From contig NZ_JAKFZS010000014.1 in NCBI RefSeq assembly GCF_021654285.1, forward strand, positions 104,773-168,772: DNA of 64,000 bases. The letters are read 5' to 3'. Positions 9,966 through 19,729 of the stretch are shown one piece after another. The stretch comes from Pseudoalteromonas luteoviolacea (lineage in GTDB: Bacteria; Pseudomonadota; Gammaproteobacteria; Enterobacterales; Alteromonadaceae). The translations under genes were made by a program, and so were the position numbers. Each line of letters begins with the position of its first letter. Positions within the stretch are counted from its first letter, which is position 1. The notes below the pieces were generated by a model. It made no database searches, was not told the origin of the DNA, and saw only the letters and a program-made list of their open reading frames with translations.

Positions 9966-11182
9966 TATTTAATTCTCCCTGCTGTTACTGGATAGGCATC
10001 TGGGTATTGTTTGATATGCTCTTTTAATTCTTCGTATTGTTTTTTTAGCGCTGGAATTGGCGTGTCATAAACATCAGAAACAAGTTCTTCAAGTGCTGGT
10101 TTTTGTACTTTTTCAGCCACTTTTAGTGCCGCCAAAATTTCTTCACGGATTTTGTCTTTAATTGCTTCGTCTTCTTTTTCGTCTAACCAATTTTGTTTCA
10201 ATAACCACGCTTTAAATCTGGCAACTGGGCAGCTATTTTTAAACTCAGCTTCTTCGTCTTTAGTACGATAACCCGACGGATCATCAGAAGTAGAGTGAGC
10301 GCCAAGGCGATATGCAATTGACTCGATGAGCACAGGCTCACCTGTTGTGACTGCAATTTCACGGGCTTTTTTAGTCGCTTCGTACACAGCTAGCGTATCA
10401 GCGCCATCAACACGAATAGTTTTAATGCCATAGCCAACACCACGTGCAGCAATACCATCACCTTTAAACTGCTCATCTGCAGGTGTCGAGATTGCGTAAC
10501 CGTTATTACGGGCAAAGAAGATAACAGGGGCTTTATGCACTGCGGCCATGTTAAGACCGGCATGGAAATCACCTTCTGATGCAGCGCCTTCGCCAAAGTA
10601 ACAGATAGTCACGTTATCGATTTCAGAGCTTAATTCACCAGACTCTTTATCAATATGCTTAAGCTTTTGGCCATAAGCATAGCCTGTAGCTTGCGGGATC
10701 TGCGTGCCAAGTGGTGAAGAAATTGTCAGATAATGTAATTCGTTAGAGCCATAATGCACCGGCATTTGACGACCCTTACCCAAGTCTTTTTCATTTGAGA
10801 AAAGCTGGTTCATGAATTGTTCTAGTGTAAAGCCACGATAATGCAATGCAGCTTGCTCACGATACTGAGCCATGATCATATCATCTTGCTTTAACGCTGC
10901 AGCACTTGCTGTAATTGCAGCCTCTTCACCTAGACACTGCATATAAAAACTAATACGGCCTTGGCGCTGAGCGGCTTGCATACGTTCATCCAACAAACGG
11001 ATAAATCTCATCGTGCTATAAATTTTAAGCGCAGTTTCTTTATCAAGCTCAGGTGACGTCGCGCCATCTAAGATCTCGCCTTGCTCACTTAAAATTTTCA
11101 ATGTTGGGATGTTAAGCGCATGGCCATCGATAAATTCGAGTGCATGGCTTATGTTTAACGATATGTTATTGGGGTTAGTCAT
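9965..11182 (-). CDS. bkdA1: Branched-chain 2-oxoacid dehydrogenase E1 alpha subunit
   Basis: The thiamine-diphosphate motif begins [16 protein letters not shown] and ends at ARNNGYAIS, and the loop [12 protein letters not shown] is typical of branched-chain E1 alpha chains. Length is 405 aa. The ATG at 11182 has AGAAGGTAGG just upstream. It is the first gene of bkdA1-bkdA2-bkdB, acting in cytosolic catabolism of branched-chain amino acids and in supply of branched acyl-CoA. A perfect palindrome at 11316-11331 in the upstream region suggests control by a LiuR-type regulator. Confidence 0.94.
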   Translation of the reverse strand: MTNPNNISLNISHALEFIDGHALNIPTLKILSEQGEILDGATSPELDKETALKIYSTMRFIRLLDERMQAAQRQGRISFYMQCLGEEAAITASAAALKQDDMIMAQYREQAALHYRGFTLEQFMNQLFSNEKDLGKGRQMPVHYGSNELHYLTISSPLGTQIPQATGYAYGQKLKHIDKESGELSSEIDNVTICYFGEGAASEGDFHAGLNMAAVHKAPVIFFARNNGYAISTPADEQFKGDGIAARGVGYGIKTIRVDGADTLAVYEATKKAREIAVTTGEPVLIESIAYRLGAHSTSDDPSGYRTKDEEAEFKNSCPVARFKAWLLKQNWLDEKEDEAIKDKIREEILAALKVAEKVQKPALEELVSDVYDTPIPALKKQYEELKEHIKQYPDAYPVTAGRIK

Positions 11183-11315
11183 AACCTACCTTCTCTTGTT
11201 GTCATCGCCAATTTGCAATACTTGCAGTCAATAGCATTGACATAAAAGCCCGCGTGTTGAGTTTTGAATAATTAGTGCGGTAAATGCAAATTACTTAAAT
11301 TAAAGCTTTTGCCAC

Positions 11316-11331
11316 TTTACGTTAACGTAAA
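11316..11331. promoter_or_regulatory. Putative LiuR-type operator upstream of bkd operon
   Basis: TTTACGTTAACGTAAA is a perfect 16-bp palindrome about 135 bases upstream of the bkdA1 start and within the 246-bp intergenic region. LiuR, a MerR-family repressor of branched-chain amino-acid and fatty-acid degradation genes in gammaproteobacteria, recognises a motif of this kind. The match to LiuR is from memory; the palindrome itself is certain. Confidence 0.6.
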
Positions 11332-11428
11332 CGGTTATTCAACTAATCCTAGATGAATAACCGATAATTTGCATTTTTATTCTGGAAAGATTTCGATACG
11401 GCTACAAAAAAACTTTTATTTCAGTGGG

Positions 11429-12460
11429 TTAAACAAAGTTCTCGTTTACTTCCATGGGGATCACGGTTAATAATGCACGTTGGCCGAGGGCAACTTTAGC
11501 ATTTGGGAAGATAATTGCTTCACCTTCTACTTCAGCAAAAATCTCAGTGTCTCCATCTGTTGCAAGTAACTCACCTTTAGCGAATCCTGTAAAGTTCACC
11601 GCAGAATCAGGGAATGGAAATGAAAAGGCTTCACAAGTTCGGTTAATCGTTCTATGCACTTTGAATAGCTCAAAATCTTTTGCATCGAATTCTTTATATT
11701 CAACTTCATTTTGGCTAATTAATGCACTGAGCGTCTTCTTAGTTGCTTCAAAGCTTGCCATGTTATTTTCACCAAATGGCTTTACCTGACCCAACTCTAC
11801 TGTGAATGCATCTGCATCAAATTGCTTTGAAGAAAAATAACTGAAAGTCGTGGCGGCTGCGCGCATCATCAGTACTGTGTTTACACCGCATGACAATAAA
11901 AATTGTAGTTGCGACTTTTTCCAAGGTTTGCCATGCAAAAAAGGATACACGGCAAACTTTTCGTTTTTAGAACCACGAATAGCTGTGTGCAGATCATAAT
12001 GCGCACGATAACGGCCCGCTTCTACGCTAGTGAAAAACTCACGCACATAGTTTTCTAAATTTGCTGCACGAACCTGTTCTGGGTTATCAGTTTTATTTTC
12101 GTGTGCGCCATTGAATAACCGGTTTAAGTTTTCGTCAACAAAACGCTGACCTATATTAATCGATTTCGGATTACCGTAAATAAACAAAACGCGTTGTTTC
12201 AGTTCTAGTTTACCAGTGATAATGTGCTGGATAAGCTCATCACAAATTTCGATTGGTGCGGTTTCATTGCCATGCACGGCACTTGAAAAAACAAAGTCTT
12301 TTTGAGTTTCGCATGCAGGAGTAAATTGAATAACACCAGTGTCAATTACTTTAACCTCGGTACCGTTATCCAAAGTAAATTGGCTAGGTGCTAATTCGAA
12401 CTCATTTTCACGAGTAATGGTTAAAAAATCGCCAGTTGATTTTAATGTATCAAGGTACAT
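11429..12460 (-). CDS. astE: Succinylglutamate desuccinylase
   Basis: A zinc carboxypeptidase-like enzyme that performs the last step of the arginine succinyltransferase pathway, releasing succinate and glutamate. The zinc site is [11 protein letters not shown] (His63, Glu66) with a later [10 protein letters not shown], and [15 protein letters not shown] [12 protein letters not shown] holds the catalytic glutamate. Length (343 aa) is normal for AstE. The start has AAGGTGAC just upstream. Other ast genes are not in the window. It lies downstream of pgm but behind a terminator. Confidence 0.9.
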   Translation of the reverse strand: MYLDTLKSTGDFLTITRENEFELAPSQFTLDNGTEVKVIDTGVIQFTPACETQKDFVFSSAVHGNETAPIEICDELIQHIITGKLELKQRVLFIYGNPKSINIGQRFVDENLNRLFNGAHENKTDNPEQVRAANLENYVREFFTSVEAGRYRAHYDLHTAIRGSKNEKFAVYPFLHGKPWKKSQLQFLLSCGVNTVLMMRAAATTFSYFSSKQFDADAFTVELGQVKPFGENNMASFEATKKTLSALISQNEVEYKEFDAKDFELFKVHRTINRTCEAFSFPFPDSAVNFTGFAKGELLATDGDTEIFAEVEGEAIIFPNAKVALGQRALLTVIPMEVNENFV

Positions 12461-12491
12461 ACTGTCACCTTATGAGAGATGTAAAAAAGAA

Positions 12492-12515
12492 AAAGGCCAT
12501 TCAAAAATGGCCTTT
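12492..12515 (-). terminator. Rho-independent terminator after pgm
   Basis: Perfect 10-bp inverted repeat AAAGGCCATT / AATGGCCTTT with a 4-nt loop. On the minus strand it is followed by TTTTTCTTTTTT. It separates pgm from astE. Confidence 0.85.
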
Positions 12516-12528
12516 AATATCAGATAAT

Positions 12529-14166
12529 TTAGCAAATTACACTGTCAACCAGTGCTTTTGCTTCTCTTTCAAGCTCAGCAAGATGTGCTTCGCCTTTAAA
12601 AGATTCTAAATAAATTTTGTAAATGTCTTCTGTACCAGAAGGCCTAGCAGCAAACCAGCCAGAAGCAGTCACTACTTTTAAGCCGCCAATAGCTGCGCCA
12701 TTACCTGGTGCATGGGTCAGAATATTGGTAATTTCATCACCTGCAAGCGCTGTGGCTTTCACGTCATCAACACTGAGCGCTTTTAGTCTGGCTTTTTGCG
12801 CATCATTTGCTGGTGCATCGATTCGTTTATAACTTGGCGCACCAAACTCTTGTTCAAGCTCTTTGTATCTTTCAGAAGGTGTTTTGCCTGTGACCGCTAA
12901 AATCTCAGCTGCGAGTAAGCCAAGAATAAATCCGTCTTTGTCTGTGTTCCAAACATCACCATTTTTTCTTAAAAATGAAGCACCTGCACTTTCTTCACCA
13001 CCAAAAGCAAGCCACTTATCACTTAAGCCTTCAACAAACCATTTAAAGCCAACTGGTACTTCATACACTTCATTACCATGGCTTTGCACAACTTTGTCAA
13101 TCATGCCACTTGAAACCAGTGTTTTACCGACTTTGATGTCTTTTGCCCAGCCTCTGTGTTTTAGCAAGTAATCTATCGCTACCGCCAAGAAATGGTTAGG
13201 ATTCATCAACCCATCTTTTGTCACAATACCGTGACGATCATAATCAGGGTCATTACCGATACCAATATCAAAATCGTCTTTGATTTCAATGAGGTTTGCC
13301 ATAGCAAACGGTGAAGAGCAATCCATTCTAATTTTGCCATCTTTATCTAGTGGCATAAATGCAAATCGAGGATCTACTTCATCGTTTACGACCGTCATAT
13401 TTAGCCCAAACTTTTCAGCGATAACAGGCCAAAAATTAATGCCTGAGCCGCCAAGAGGGTCTATACCGATGCTCACATCCGCTTTTGCTATCGCTTCTAA
13501 GTCAATCACATTTTCTAAGTCTTCAACATATGGCGTGACCAAGTCTTCATATTTGATAAACCCAGAGCGCTTTGCCTTAGCATAAGGAAATAGCTGAACT
13601 TCCACCAAATCTTCACGTAGTAACTGGTTAGCTCTTTGCTCAATCCAATTCGTTACATCTGTATCAGCAGGACCGCCGTTTGGTGGATTGTACTTAAACC
13701 CACCATCTTCAGGCGGGTTGTGTGAAGGCGTTACAACAATACCATCAGCCAATTCATGTGGATGTGTTCTGTTGTGGCAAACGATCGCGTGACTTACTAC
13801 TGGCGTCGGAGTAAAGTCATCATTTTCTTGAGTAATTACCTGCACTTCATTAGCAACGAGTACTTCAATTGCTGAATTAAACGCTGCCTCAGACAATGCA
13901 TGAGTATCTTTACCTAAAAAGAGAGGGCCAAATATATTATTTGCCTTTCTGTAATCACAAATCGCCTGTGTGATTGCAAGAATATGTGACTCATTAAACT
14001 TTACATTATAAGAACAGCCACGATGACCAGAAGTACCAAATGCTACGCACTGTTCTGGGTTTGTTTCAAGATCTGGCTCATTCAAATAATAAGCTGACAC
14101 CAGCTTTGGAATATTTGCGAGCTGTGACTTGGGAGCTTTTTTGCCTGCGTTAGGATGGTTTGCCAT
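12529..14166 (-). CDS. pgm: Phosphoglucomutase (alpha-D-glucose phosphate-specific)
   Basis: Interconverts glucose 1-phosphate and glucose 6-phosphate in the cytosol. The N-terminal FGTSGHRG, the phosphoserine loop [11 protein letters not shown], the metal loop [10 protein letters not shown] and the sugar-binding [10 protein letters not shown] are all present. The C-terminal phosphate-binding motif is [13 protein letters not shown]. Length (545 aa) matches E. coli Pgm. I place the start at the ATG at 14166, which sits at better distance from AAGGA than the GTG one codon upstream. It follows seqA by only 9 bases, the conserved seqA-pgm arrangement. Confidence 0.95.
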   Translation of the reverse strand: MANHPNAGKKAPKSQLANIPKLVSAYYLNEPDLETNPEQCVAFGTSGHRGCSYNVKFNESHILAITQAICDYRKANNIFGPLFLGKDTHALSEAAFNSAIEVLVANEVQVITQENDDFTPTPVVSHAIVCHNRTHPHELADGIVVTPSHNPPEDGGFKYNPPNGGPADTDVTNWIEQRANQLLREDLVEVQLFPYAKAKRSGFIKYEDLVTPYVEDLENVIDLEAIAKADVSIGIDPLGGSGINFWPVIAEKFGLNMTVVNDEVDPRFAFMPLDKDGKIRMDCSSPFAMANLIEIKDDFDIGIGNDPDYDRHGIVTKDGLMNPNHFLAVAIDYLLKHRGWAKDIKVGKTLVSSGMIDKVVQSHGNEVYEVPVGFKWFVEGLSDKWLAFGGEESAGASFLRKNGDVWNTDKDGFILGLLAAEILAVTGKTPSERYKELEQEFGAPSYKRIDAPANDAQKARLKALSVDDVKATALAGDEITNILTHAPGNGAAIGGLKVVTASGWFAARPSGTEDIYKIYLESFKGEAHLAELEREAKALVDSVIC

Positions 14167-14175
14167 CACATTTCC

Positions 14176-14724
14176 TTATAGGTAATCTCGAACTGTTTCT
14201 GCCTGCTGCTCAGTGTAGCCTAAAATTAGGGCCACTTCGTGCAACATCATCTTTTTACGCGTGGTGTTTGAATTTGTCATGACCCAATATTCACTGTCTG
14301 TGATATTTTTTGGGTTCATACTGCTCCCGCTTTCAAGCAACGCTTCTTTACTCATTGCAAAGTAAATTCTATCTCGCCCTTTTATTTCCAGTACTTTATT
14401 AAACTGAGCTTTGTGCGTACGGTGAAATGCTGCAAGAATAAATAAAAAACGCCCTACTACGCCTTTTTGCATAGCAAGCTCTTCTTTATTTAGAATATTA
14501 AATACATTCGCAGACTCTTTTACTGGCTCAGGTTTAACTTCCGTTTTACTTTCCACTGGAACTGGCTCTACTTGTGACACCTCGGTTTGCACTGCTACCG
14601 AAGCACCCTGAACTGGCTCTAACTCTAGTAAACGACGCAGGATCTGTGAGGCGCTCTCACCAATACTTTGCGTATTGCTTGCAATGTATTGATAAAGCTC
14701 GTCATCTATTTCTATTGTTTTCAT
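14176..14724 (-). CDS. seqA: Replication-initiation negative modulator SeqA
   Basis: The N-terminal oligomerisation domain MKTIEIDDELYQYIASN and ASQILRRLLEL is unmistakable, followed by a variable linker rich in Val, Pro and Glu (residues 36-75). The C-terminal DNA-binding domain contains GRDRIYFA, SNTTRKKMM and ILGYTEQQAETVRDYL. SeqA binds hemimethylated GATC, sequestering oriC and organising new DNA. Length is 182 aa. It is divergent from ybfF, as in many gammaproteobacteria, and co-transcribed with pgm. Confidence 0.95.
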   Translation of the reverse strand: MKTIEIDDELYQYIASNTQSIGESASQILRRLLELEPVQGASVAVQTEVSQVEPVPVESKTEVKPEPVKESANVFNILNKEELAMQKGVVGRFLFILAAFHRTHKAQFNKVLEIKGRDRIYFAMSKEALLESGSSMNPKNITDSEYWVMTNSNTTRKKMMLHEVALILGYTEQQAETVRDYL

Positions 14725-14850
14725 GCTTGTCCTGTCATTTTATACATATACCGCATTTGGGAGGGATTATATCTAAATTTTTCTTCTTCCTCTACGGCTT
14801 TGATTTTTGATTTAAGGCTGGCAAAATAGCGACACAAATTTGGAGGTAGT

Positions 14851-15624
14851 ATGTTACTTAATTTTAAGCAAAGCGGACTAGAGCAAAGTAGCGCCAAAAC
14901 TGTCATATTAATACATGGCTTATTTGGCTCATTAGAAAACCTAAACATCATAGCTCGAGCACTAGAGCCACAATTCAATGTCGTCAATGTAGACTTGCGA
15001 AATCATGGCCGTTCATTCAAAAGTGACGATATGAACTATCAGGTCATGGCCCAAGACATATTATCTCTGATTGATCACCTAAAACTTGAACAAGTGATTC
15101 TTGTTGGGCACTCAATGGGCGGCAAAGTCGCGATGCAAGTGGCAATGCTTGATGAACAGAAGGTAAGCAAGCTGGTAGTACTTGATATCGCACCTGTGCA
15201 ATATCACCCTAGACATGACGCCATCATAGCTGCGCTAAATAAAGTGACAAGCCGCACACCAAAAAGTCGAAGTGATGCTGACAAAATCATGTCAGATAAT
15301 ATAGAAGAGCTTGGCGTCAGACAGTTTTTATTAAAAAGCTTGGCAAAAAATGAGGATGGTGAATTGGAATGGCGTTTCAATTTACCCATAATAGAAAAAA
15401 ATTATTCTAAGATTATCGATAACATAGATACACCTCGTACCTGTTTGTGTGATACGCTATTCGTCAAAGGTAATAACTCCGACTATATACTACCAGAACA
15501 CAAAAATGACATTGTAAGTGCGTTTTCTAAAGCGCGCGCAAAAATCATTCAAGGGGCTGGTCACTGGCTGCACGCTGAAAAACCAGAAGCTGTCAATCGT
15601 TCAATTATTGATTTTATTCAATAA
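14851..15624 (+). CDS. ybfF: Alpha/beta hydrolase YbfF, acyl esterase
   Basis: A 257-aa cytosolic alpha/beta hydrolase. The oxyanion segment is ILIHGLFGSLENLN, the nucleophile elbow is GHSMGGKVA, the NVDLRNHGRS segment is typical of YbfF, and the final histidine lies in GAGHWLHAEKP. A strong GGAGGT ribosome site precedes the ATG. E. coli YbfF hydrolyses acyl-CoA and small esters; the natural substrate is unclear. It is divergent from seqA. Confidence 0.92.
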   Translation: MLLNFKQSGLEQSSAKTVILIHGLFGSLENLNIIARALEPQFNVVNVDLRNHGRSFKSDDMNYQVMAQDILSLIDHLKLEQVILVGHSMGGKVAMQVAMLDEQKVSKLVVLDIAPVQYHPRHDAIIAALNKVTSRTPKSRSDADKIMSDNIEELGVRQFLLKSLAKNEDGELEWRFNLPIIEKNYSKIIDNIDTPRTCLCDTLFVKGNNSDYILPEHKNDIVSAFSKARAKIIQGAGHWLHAEKPEAVNRSIIDFIQ

Positions 15625-15712
15625 TTGTCGGAGATTTTTATGTGGCTAAACTTAATTTATTGTAGTTAGGTATGCTATAGTACCCGCCGTTTAAGGTTTT
15701 AGTAGTGCAAAG

Positions 15713-15934
15713 ATGATCAGTCAATACATAAATGAGTTTGAAACTCTTGGTTTTTACTTTGCGCTCGCATGTATATTTTTTCTTATTGGAATGGCTATTC
15801 AAGACGTTCTAAAGAAAGGTGACGTGCCTAAATTTGGTCGATACATCGTTTGGCTGGTGTTGTTTTTAGGTTGTTCAGGTTTTATAGCCAAAGGTGTAAT
15901 ACAAGTGTTTTGGCAAGGTGCGGGTGTTGGTTAA
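15713..15934 (+). CDS. DUF2788 small membrane protein, 73 aa
   Basis: Two predicted transmembrane helices (about residues 10-30 and 46-66) flank a short polar loop DVLKKGDVPKFGRY. This matches the DUF2788 family that lies between ybfF and ybfE in many marine gammaproteobacteria. The function is not known. Its TAA overlaps the ybfE ATG (TAATG), implying translational coupling. Confidence 0.8.
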   Translation: MISQYINEFETLGFYFALACIFFLIGMAIQDVLKKGDVPKFGRYIVWLVLFLGCSGFIAKGVIQVFWQGAGVG

Positions 15935-16212
15935 TGGCCAAGTCTGAATTAGATAGAACAACTATCGACTTATTTGAAAATGAAAAACGCCCTGGTCGGC
16001 CCAAAACAAATCCCTTACCAAGGGAAATGCAGCTTAAGATCAACAAGCGTAATCAAATTAAAAGAGATAGAGCAAGAGGTTTAAAGCGAGTAGAGTTCAA
16101 AGTATCTTCTGAACTTTACCAAGCGTTGAGTGATATGGCTGAAGAGCAAAATATTAGCCGTAGCGCACTCATTGAGACCATCTTGCAAGAGAAATTAGCG
16201 ATTAATAGATAA
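15934..16212 (+). CDS. ybfE: LexA-regulated CopG/ribbon-helix-helix family protein YbfE
   Basis: The 92-aa product begins MAKSELDRTTIDLFEN and includes the conserved RPGRPKTNPLPREMQLKI and a C-terminal ribbon-helix-helix-like part (VEFKVSSELYQALSDMAEE, then ISRSALIETIL). I chose the ATG at 15934; a longer reading from 15850 lies within the DUF2788 gene. In E. coli ybfE is under LexA control and lies just before fldA-fur, as here. The molecular role is unknown but DNA binding is likely. No clear LexA box was seen nearby. Confidence 0.88.
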   Translation: MAKSELDRTTIDLFENEKRPGRPKTNPLPREMQLKINKRNQIKRDRARGLKRVEFKVSSELYQALSDMAEEQNISRSALIETILQEKLAINR

Positions 16213-16225
16213 AGGTAAGTAATTA

Positions 16226-16753
16226 ATGGCAAGCGTAGGTATTTTTTTCGGCAGTGACACGGGTAACACCGAGCACGTTGCTAAGCAAATCCAAAAAGAA
16301 CTAGGTAAAAAGCTAATTGATGTTAAAGATATTGCGAAAAGCAGCAAGGCTGACATCGAAGAGTTTGACTTAATTCTATTTGGTATCCCTACTTGGTACT
16401 ACGGTGAAGCACAATGTGACTGGGATGACTTCTTCCCAGAGCTAGAAGAGATTAACTTTGAAGGCAAACTAGTTGCTATTTTCGGTTGTGGTGACCAAGA
16501 AGATTACGCTGAATACTTTTTAGACGCGATGGGCATGGTAAATGACATCGTTACTGAGCGTGGTGCAATTGTTGTTGGTCATTGGTCAACTGACGGCTAT
16601 GAGTTTGAAGCGTCAAAAGCACTTGTAGATGACAATAATTTTGTTGGTCTAGGTATCGATGAAGACCGTCAACCTGAGCTTACTGAGCAACGAATTAAAG
16701 CTTGGTGTGCACAGGTTTATGATGAAATGTGTTTAAGTGAATTAGAAGATTAA
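16226..16753 (+). CDS. fldA: Flavodoxin I
   Basis: FMN-binding electron carrier of 175 aa. The phosphate loop is IFFGSDTGNTEHVAKQI, and the flavin-contact loops are GIPTWYYGEAQCDWDDF and FGCGDQEDYAEYF. These give a long-chain flavodoxin, which in gammaproteobacteria reduces pyruvate-formate-lyase-activating-type and isoprenoid-pathway enzymes. It is 14 bases after ybfE and 117 bases before fur, the conserved order. Confidence 0.95.
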   Translation: MASVGIFFGSDTGNTEHVAKQIQKELGKKLIDVKDIAKSSKADIEEFDLILFGIPTWYYGEAQCDWDDFFPELEEINFEGKLVAIFGCGDQEDYAEYFLDAMGMVNDIVTERGAIVVGHWSTDGYEFEASKALVDDNNFVGLGIDEDRQPELTEQRIKAWCAQVYDEMCLSELED

Positions 16754-16798
16754 TTCATTGAATTAATAAAACAAGCTTTGACTTGTTGCCCGTGCACG

Positions 16799-16835
16799 TT
16801 ATTCTTAAGAAAATGGTCGTGCTTATTCTTAAGAA
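16799..16835 (+). promoter_or_regulatory. Twin palindromes in the fur promoter region
   Basis: The 13-mer TTATTCTTAAGAA occurs twice, at 16799-16811 and 16823-16835, each containing the perfect 10-bp palindrome TTCTTAAGAA, with 24 bases between centres. CGTGC lies close upstream of both. Spacing of about two helical turns on the same face suggests a dimeric regulator site 35 bases before fur. It does not look like a classical Fur box. Confidence 0.5.
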
Positions 16836-16870
16836 TTGAAGTAAAAAGATAATAGATTGAGACAGATTAA

Positions 16871-17317
16871 ATGACTGATCACAACTTAGAGCTTAAAAAG
16901 GCGGGCTTAAAAGTCACCTTACCGCGAATTAAAATTCTAGAGATTTTACAATCTCCAGAAAATCAGCACATCAGCGCTGAAGATGTTTACAAAATTTTAC
17001 TCGATAAGGGCGAAGAAATTGGTTTAGCAACTGTTTACCGTGTACTGAACCAGTTTGATGATGCAGGTATTGTGACACGTCACCACTTTGAAGGCGGCAA
17101 GTCAGTTTTTGAATTGTCTGGCAGCACACACCATGACCACTTGGTTTGTTTAAAGTGTGGTAAAGTTATTGAATTCGAAGACGAAGTTATCGAAACTCGT
17201 CAGGTCGAAATTGCAACAACTAACGGTATCAAACTAACAAACCACTCTCTTTACTTGTATGGTGAGTGTGTCGATGAAGAAGAGTGCAGAAGATTTACAG
17301 AATCTGATGATTCTTAA
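16871..17317 (+). CDS. fur: Ferric uptake regulator Fur
   Basis: A 148-aa Fe(II)-dependent repressor. The winged-helix part is LKVTLPRIKILEIL ... LATVYRVLNQF, and the metal sites are STHHDHLVCLKCGKV plus the C-terminal CVDEEEC. It represses iron-uptake genes when iron is sufficient. It follows fldA and is closed by a strong terminator. Confidence 0.97.
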   Translation: MTDHNLELKKAGLKVTLPRIKILEILQSPENQHISAEDVYKILLDKGEEIGLATVYRVLNQFDDAGIVTRHHFEGGKSVFELSGSTHHDHLVCLKCGKVIEFEDEVIETRQVEIATTNGIKLTNHSLYLYGECVDEEECRRFTESDDS

Positions 17318-17342
17318 TTCGATTGCATATGCAATTTAAATT

Positions 17343-17367
17343 AAAAGCCAGCTTTATGCTGGCTTTT
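17343..17367 (+). terminator. Rho-independent terminator of fur
   Basis: Perfect 10-bp stem AAAAGCCAGC / GCTGGCTTTT with a 5-nt loop and trailing Ts, 25 bases after the fur stop. It could also act on the opposite strand. Confidence 0.88.
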
Positions 17368-17397
17368 TAACTATATGATATTTGGATAATAAATCGA

Positions 17398-17697
17398 TTA
17401 GGCTTTTTCAAGCCGATATAACGCATCAGCCACCTGCTTCAGATCAACTTCACTCACAAAATCATTCGATAAAGTTAAAATAGCATTGAGATTATTTTTG
17501 AGCTTTTCATTGCACATGGGCTCAGGCTTAAGCGCTGTTTGCAGCAAATGCAAAGACATATCAGCTATCAATAAGCGTTGCTTTTCGGACCAGTCATCGT
17601 CCCCTTCAACGGCAGTGTGATGTACTATTGCTTGTTCAACTTCATCGTGGATCCCCCAACTCAAGGTTAAGATCTCCTGTCTTTTTCGTTTATCCAT
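17398..17697 (-). CDS. Hypothetical acidic small protein, 99 aa
   Basis: Not recognised. I start it at the ATG at 17697 (MDKRKRQEILTLSW) because a strong GGAGGGAG lies just before it; a longer reading adds six residues that overlap the ribosome site. The protein is acidic, helical, soluble, without signal or membrane segments. It stands alone between fur and the kinase-like gene. Confidence 0.6.
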   Translation of the reverse strand: MDKRKRQEILTLSWGIHDEVEQAIVHHTAVEGDDDWSEKQRLLIADMSLHLLQTALKPEPMCNEKLKNNLNAILTLSNDFVSEVDLKQVADALYRLEKA

Positions 17698-17821
17698 AGC
17701 TCCCTCCTCTCCCATAAGAGACTGCTACAGAGCCAGCCAGATTTCAATTGACAATTCGTCATATGCTAGTCCAAATTTTACTACTCATTGGCAGATTTAG
17801 ACTACTGACAATAGTATAATT

Positions 17822-19633
17822 TTATGACTTTGGATTTTTTGGATAGTAGTTATCAGGCTGTTTTGGACGCAACTCAAATTCTCGGGTATTTTTGTAGGGA
17901 AGCTTCATAAACCCTGCTACACCATAGTCTTGAATGCTCACAGTATACTGAATAATTTCTTTGAGCAACGCCGCAAAAGCACCTTCTTGCTCTGCATCTA
18001 ACAGCCGATAGTAGTAGTGAATTTTTAATCTATCACTCAGTGATTCGAAAATGATACAACCTGTGTGATGAATTTTATTCAGCTCAAAAACACATTGAAT
18101 AATTTGCTTCGGCAGCTGCAGCTGCTCATCAGGGTCTTTACCATCTTCAAAATAGGAATGTGGCCTAGTTACTTCTGACGCCGCCACATGACTCACTGTA
18201 TACTGTAACTCGGGTAGCTGCTCAAAAATATAAGCACCGGTTTCGTCTCGCTCTAGCTGAATAGTCTGCCTTGCGTCAAATAGGCAGCATTTGAATAAGC
18301 CCTTCTGCTCTATTCCCTGTGCCAGCATAACCGTGGCATTTACCGCATCCGTAAAAGCACTTTGCAAGCTTTCATCATGCAACATCAAGCTCGACTCTAC
18401 ATATAACGACTCTTGCTGCCAGTGGAAACTCAACCCGCCTACAACAGGGTATTTAGCTAATCGACTGATAGAAGCTAAAAATGCTTTTTCCGTATCGCCA
18501 GTATCAAACAAGAACTCTTTATAATACCTGTCGAGCTGTGCATCATTTACGTCTAAAAGCTGATGGTTATGATCAGCACGACGCAAAAATTGCTTCCTAG
18601 AACTGTAGACCACGGTATCAGGCAGATCGGTTTGCGTAGTCGTCCAAAACGGTATGTTCGCTTTTATTTGAGGTGATTCTATATCTGGTAAATATACTTT
18701 GGCCATGGCAGGCATATTACGCATAAAATAATCACCCGCATTATCTCTGGTCATTTTATCTTTACTCAACATACCATCGATAACTTTCGCAAATTCAATA
18801 GGTAGCCCTAGGCTAGTCGCAGGGATCACCTGTGCGCCAAAGCGACAAGATTGCGCACTTGCCAATGCGTAAATTGTCGAAGCGACTCCCTGCTCATCAA
18901 ATCGCGGTGAAGACCGTGAGCCAGACATTTGCTCATCACCAATAAAATAGACATCCCCCATTCGGGCGTTTGTGCTCGCAATATCAGAAGACATTAAATC
19001 CATGATATTGCTGGCCACAGGTTCTCCATGTACATCAATTTGTGCGTAAACAGAGCTGCCCCAATCAACCAATGAAAATGCATCTGAGTGCTGATCCCAG
19101 ACAATATTCGAAGGCTTGATGTCACCATGCACCACAGGTTGCAAGGACATACCGTTTTTTCTCTCACGTAAGTCTTGTAACACATTTCGTAATTTCAGTG
19201 CTAAATGAACCAGAACATGGGGTTTTAGGCGCCCGAGCTTTAAAGAAACCTGCTCAAGGTCTTCTCCTTGCGCTCTGGCCATCATTAAGATCCCTTGCTT
19301 TTTAACTCGTTCAAAAGCAAAGAACTTAGGTACCATTGGATTATTTATCTGGGATAACATATAAGCTTCGTCTTCAAGCCTATCCCTCACACTTTGCGCT
19401 AAGGTAATACGAGAAAATTTGAAAACCCACTCCTCACCGCTGTCTTCTATGCCAGCAAACACAAACCCAAACGCGCCAGAGCCAATTAACTCTACATCTT
19501 GATAGCCCAAGAGCGATAACTGCTTCTTACAGATATTAAGCCACTGACGATGTTTTTTTGCATCATGGTGAGATAGCAAATAAATCGATTGCTGTTCATT
19601 AATATAGAAGTTGTGAATTGACTGTTTGCTCAC
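17822..19633 (-). CDS. Serine/threonine protein-kinase-like protein, 603 aa
   Basis: The N-terminal kinase domain (about residues 45-290) has the glycine loop GSGAFGFVF (51-59), the ATP lysine K72 in WVFKFSR, the catalytic loop HGDIKPSNIVWD with Asp171 and Asn176, and DWG (190-192) in place of DFG. All catalytic residues are therefore present. The remaining 300 residues have no domain I can name and show no transmembrane helix. It is a single-gene unit beside glnS, and no phosphatase or partner gene is next to it, so targets are unknown. Confidence 0.75.
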   Translation of the reverse strand: MSKQSIHNFYINEQQSIYLLSHHDAKKHRQWLNICKKQLSLLGYQDVELIGSGAFGFVFAGIEDSGEEWVFKFSRITLAQSVRDRLEDEAYMLSQINNPMVPKFFAFERVKKQGILMMARAQGEDLEQVSLKLGRLKPHVLVHLALKLRNVLQDLRERKNGMSLQPVVHGDIKPSNIVWDQHSDAFSLVDWGSSVYAQIDVHGEPVASNIMDLMSSDIASTNARMGDVYFIGDEQMSGSRSSPRFDEQGVASTIYALASAQSCRFGAQVIPATSLGLPIEFAKVIDGMLSKDKMTRDNAGDYFMRNMPAMAKVYLPDIESPQIKANIPFWTTTQTDLPDTVVYSSRKQFLRRADHNHQLLDVNDAQLDRYYKEFLFDTGDTEKAFLASISRLAKYPVVGGLSFHWQQESLYVESSLMLHDESLQSAFTDAVNATVMLAQGIEQKGLFKCCLFDARQTIQLERDETGAYIFEQLPELQYTVSHVAASEVTRPHSYFEDGKDPDEQLQLPKQIIQCVFELNKIHHTGCIIFESLSDRLKIHYYYRLLDAEQEGAFAALLKEIIQYTVSIQDYGVAGFMKLPYKNTREFELRPKQPDNYYPKNPKS

Positions 19634-19671
19634 GGCGCGACTTAATAAAACTAATTTGATGAATATATTGA

Positions 19672-19702
19672 AAAAAAGGCCGACAAATGTCGACCTTTTT
19701 TG
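19672..19702 (-). terminator. Rho-independent terminator of glnS
   Basis: A stem built on GGTCGACA / TGTCGGCC (one mismatch), extended by A and T runs (AAAAAA / TTTTTT). It lies between the glnS stop at 19730 and the kinase gene start at 19633. Confidence 0.8.
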
Positions 19703-19729
19703 GAAAAAATAAAGTGTATTTAACGTACT

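Noticed and set aside
14721..14987. Minus-strand open frame overlapping the ybfF start
   Set aside because: It crosses the divergent seqA/ybfF promoter region and the well-supported ybfF gene; no family match or ribosome site.
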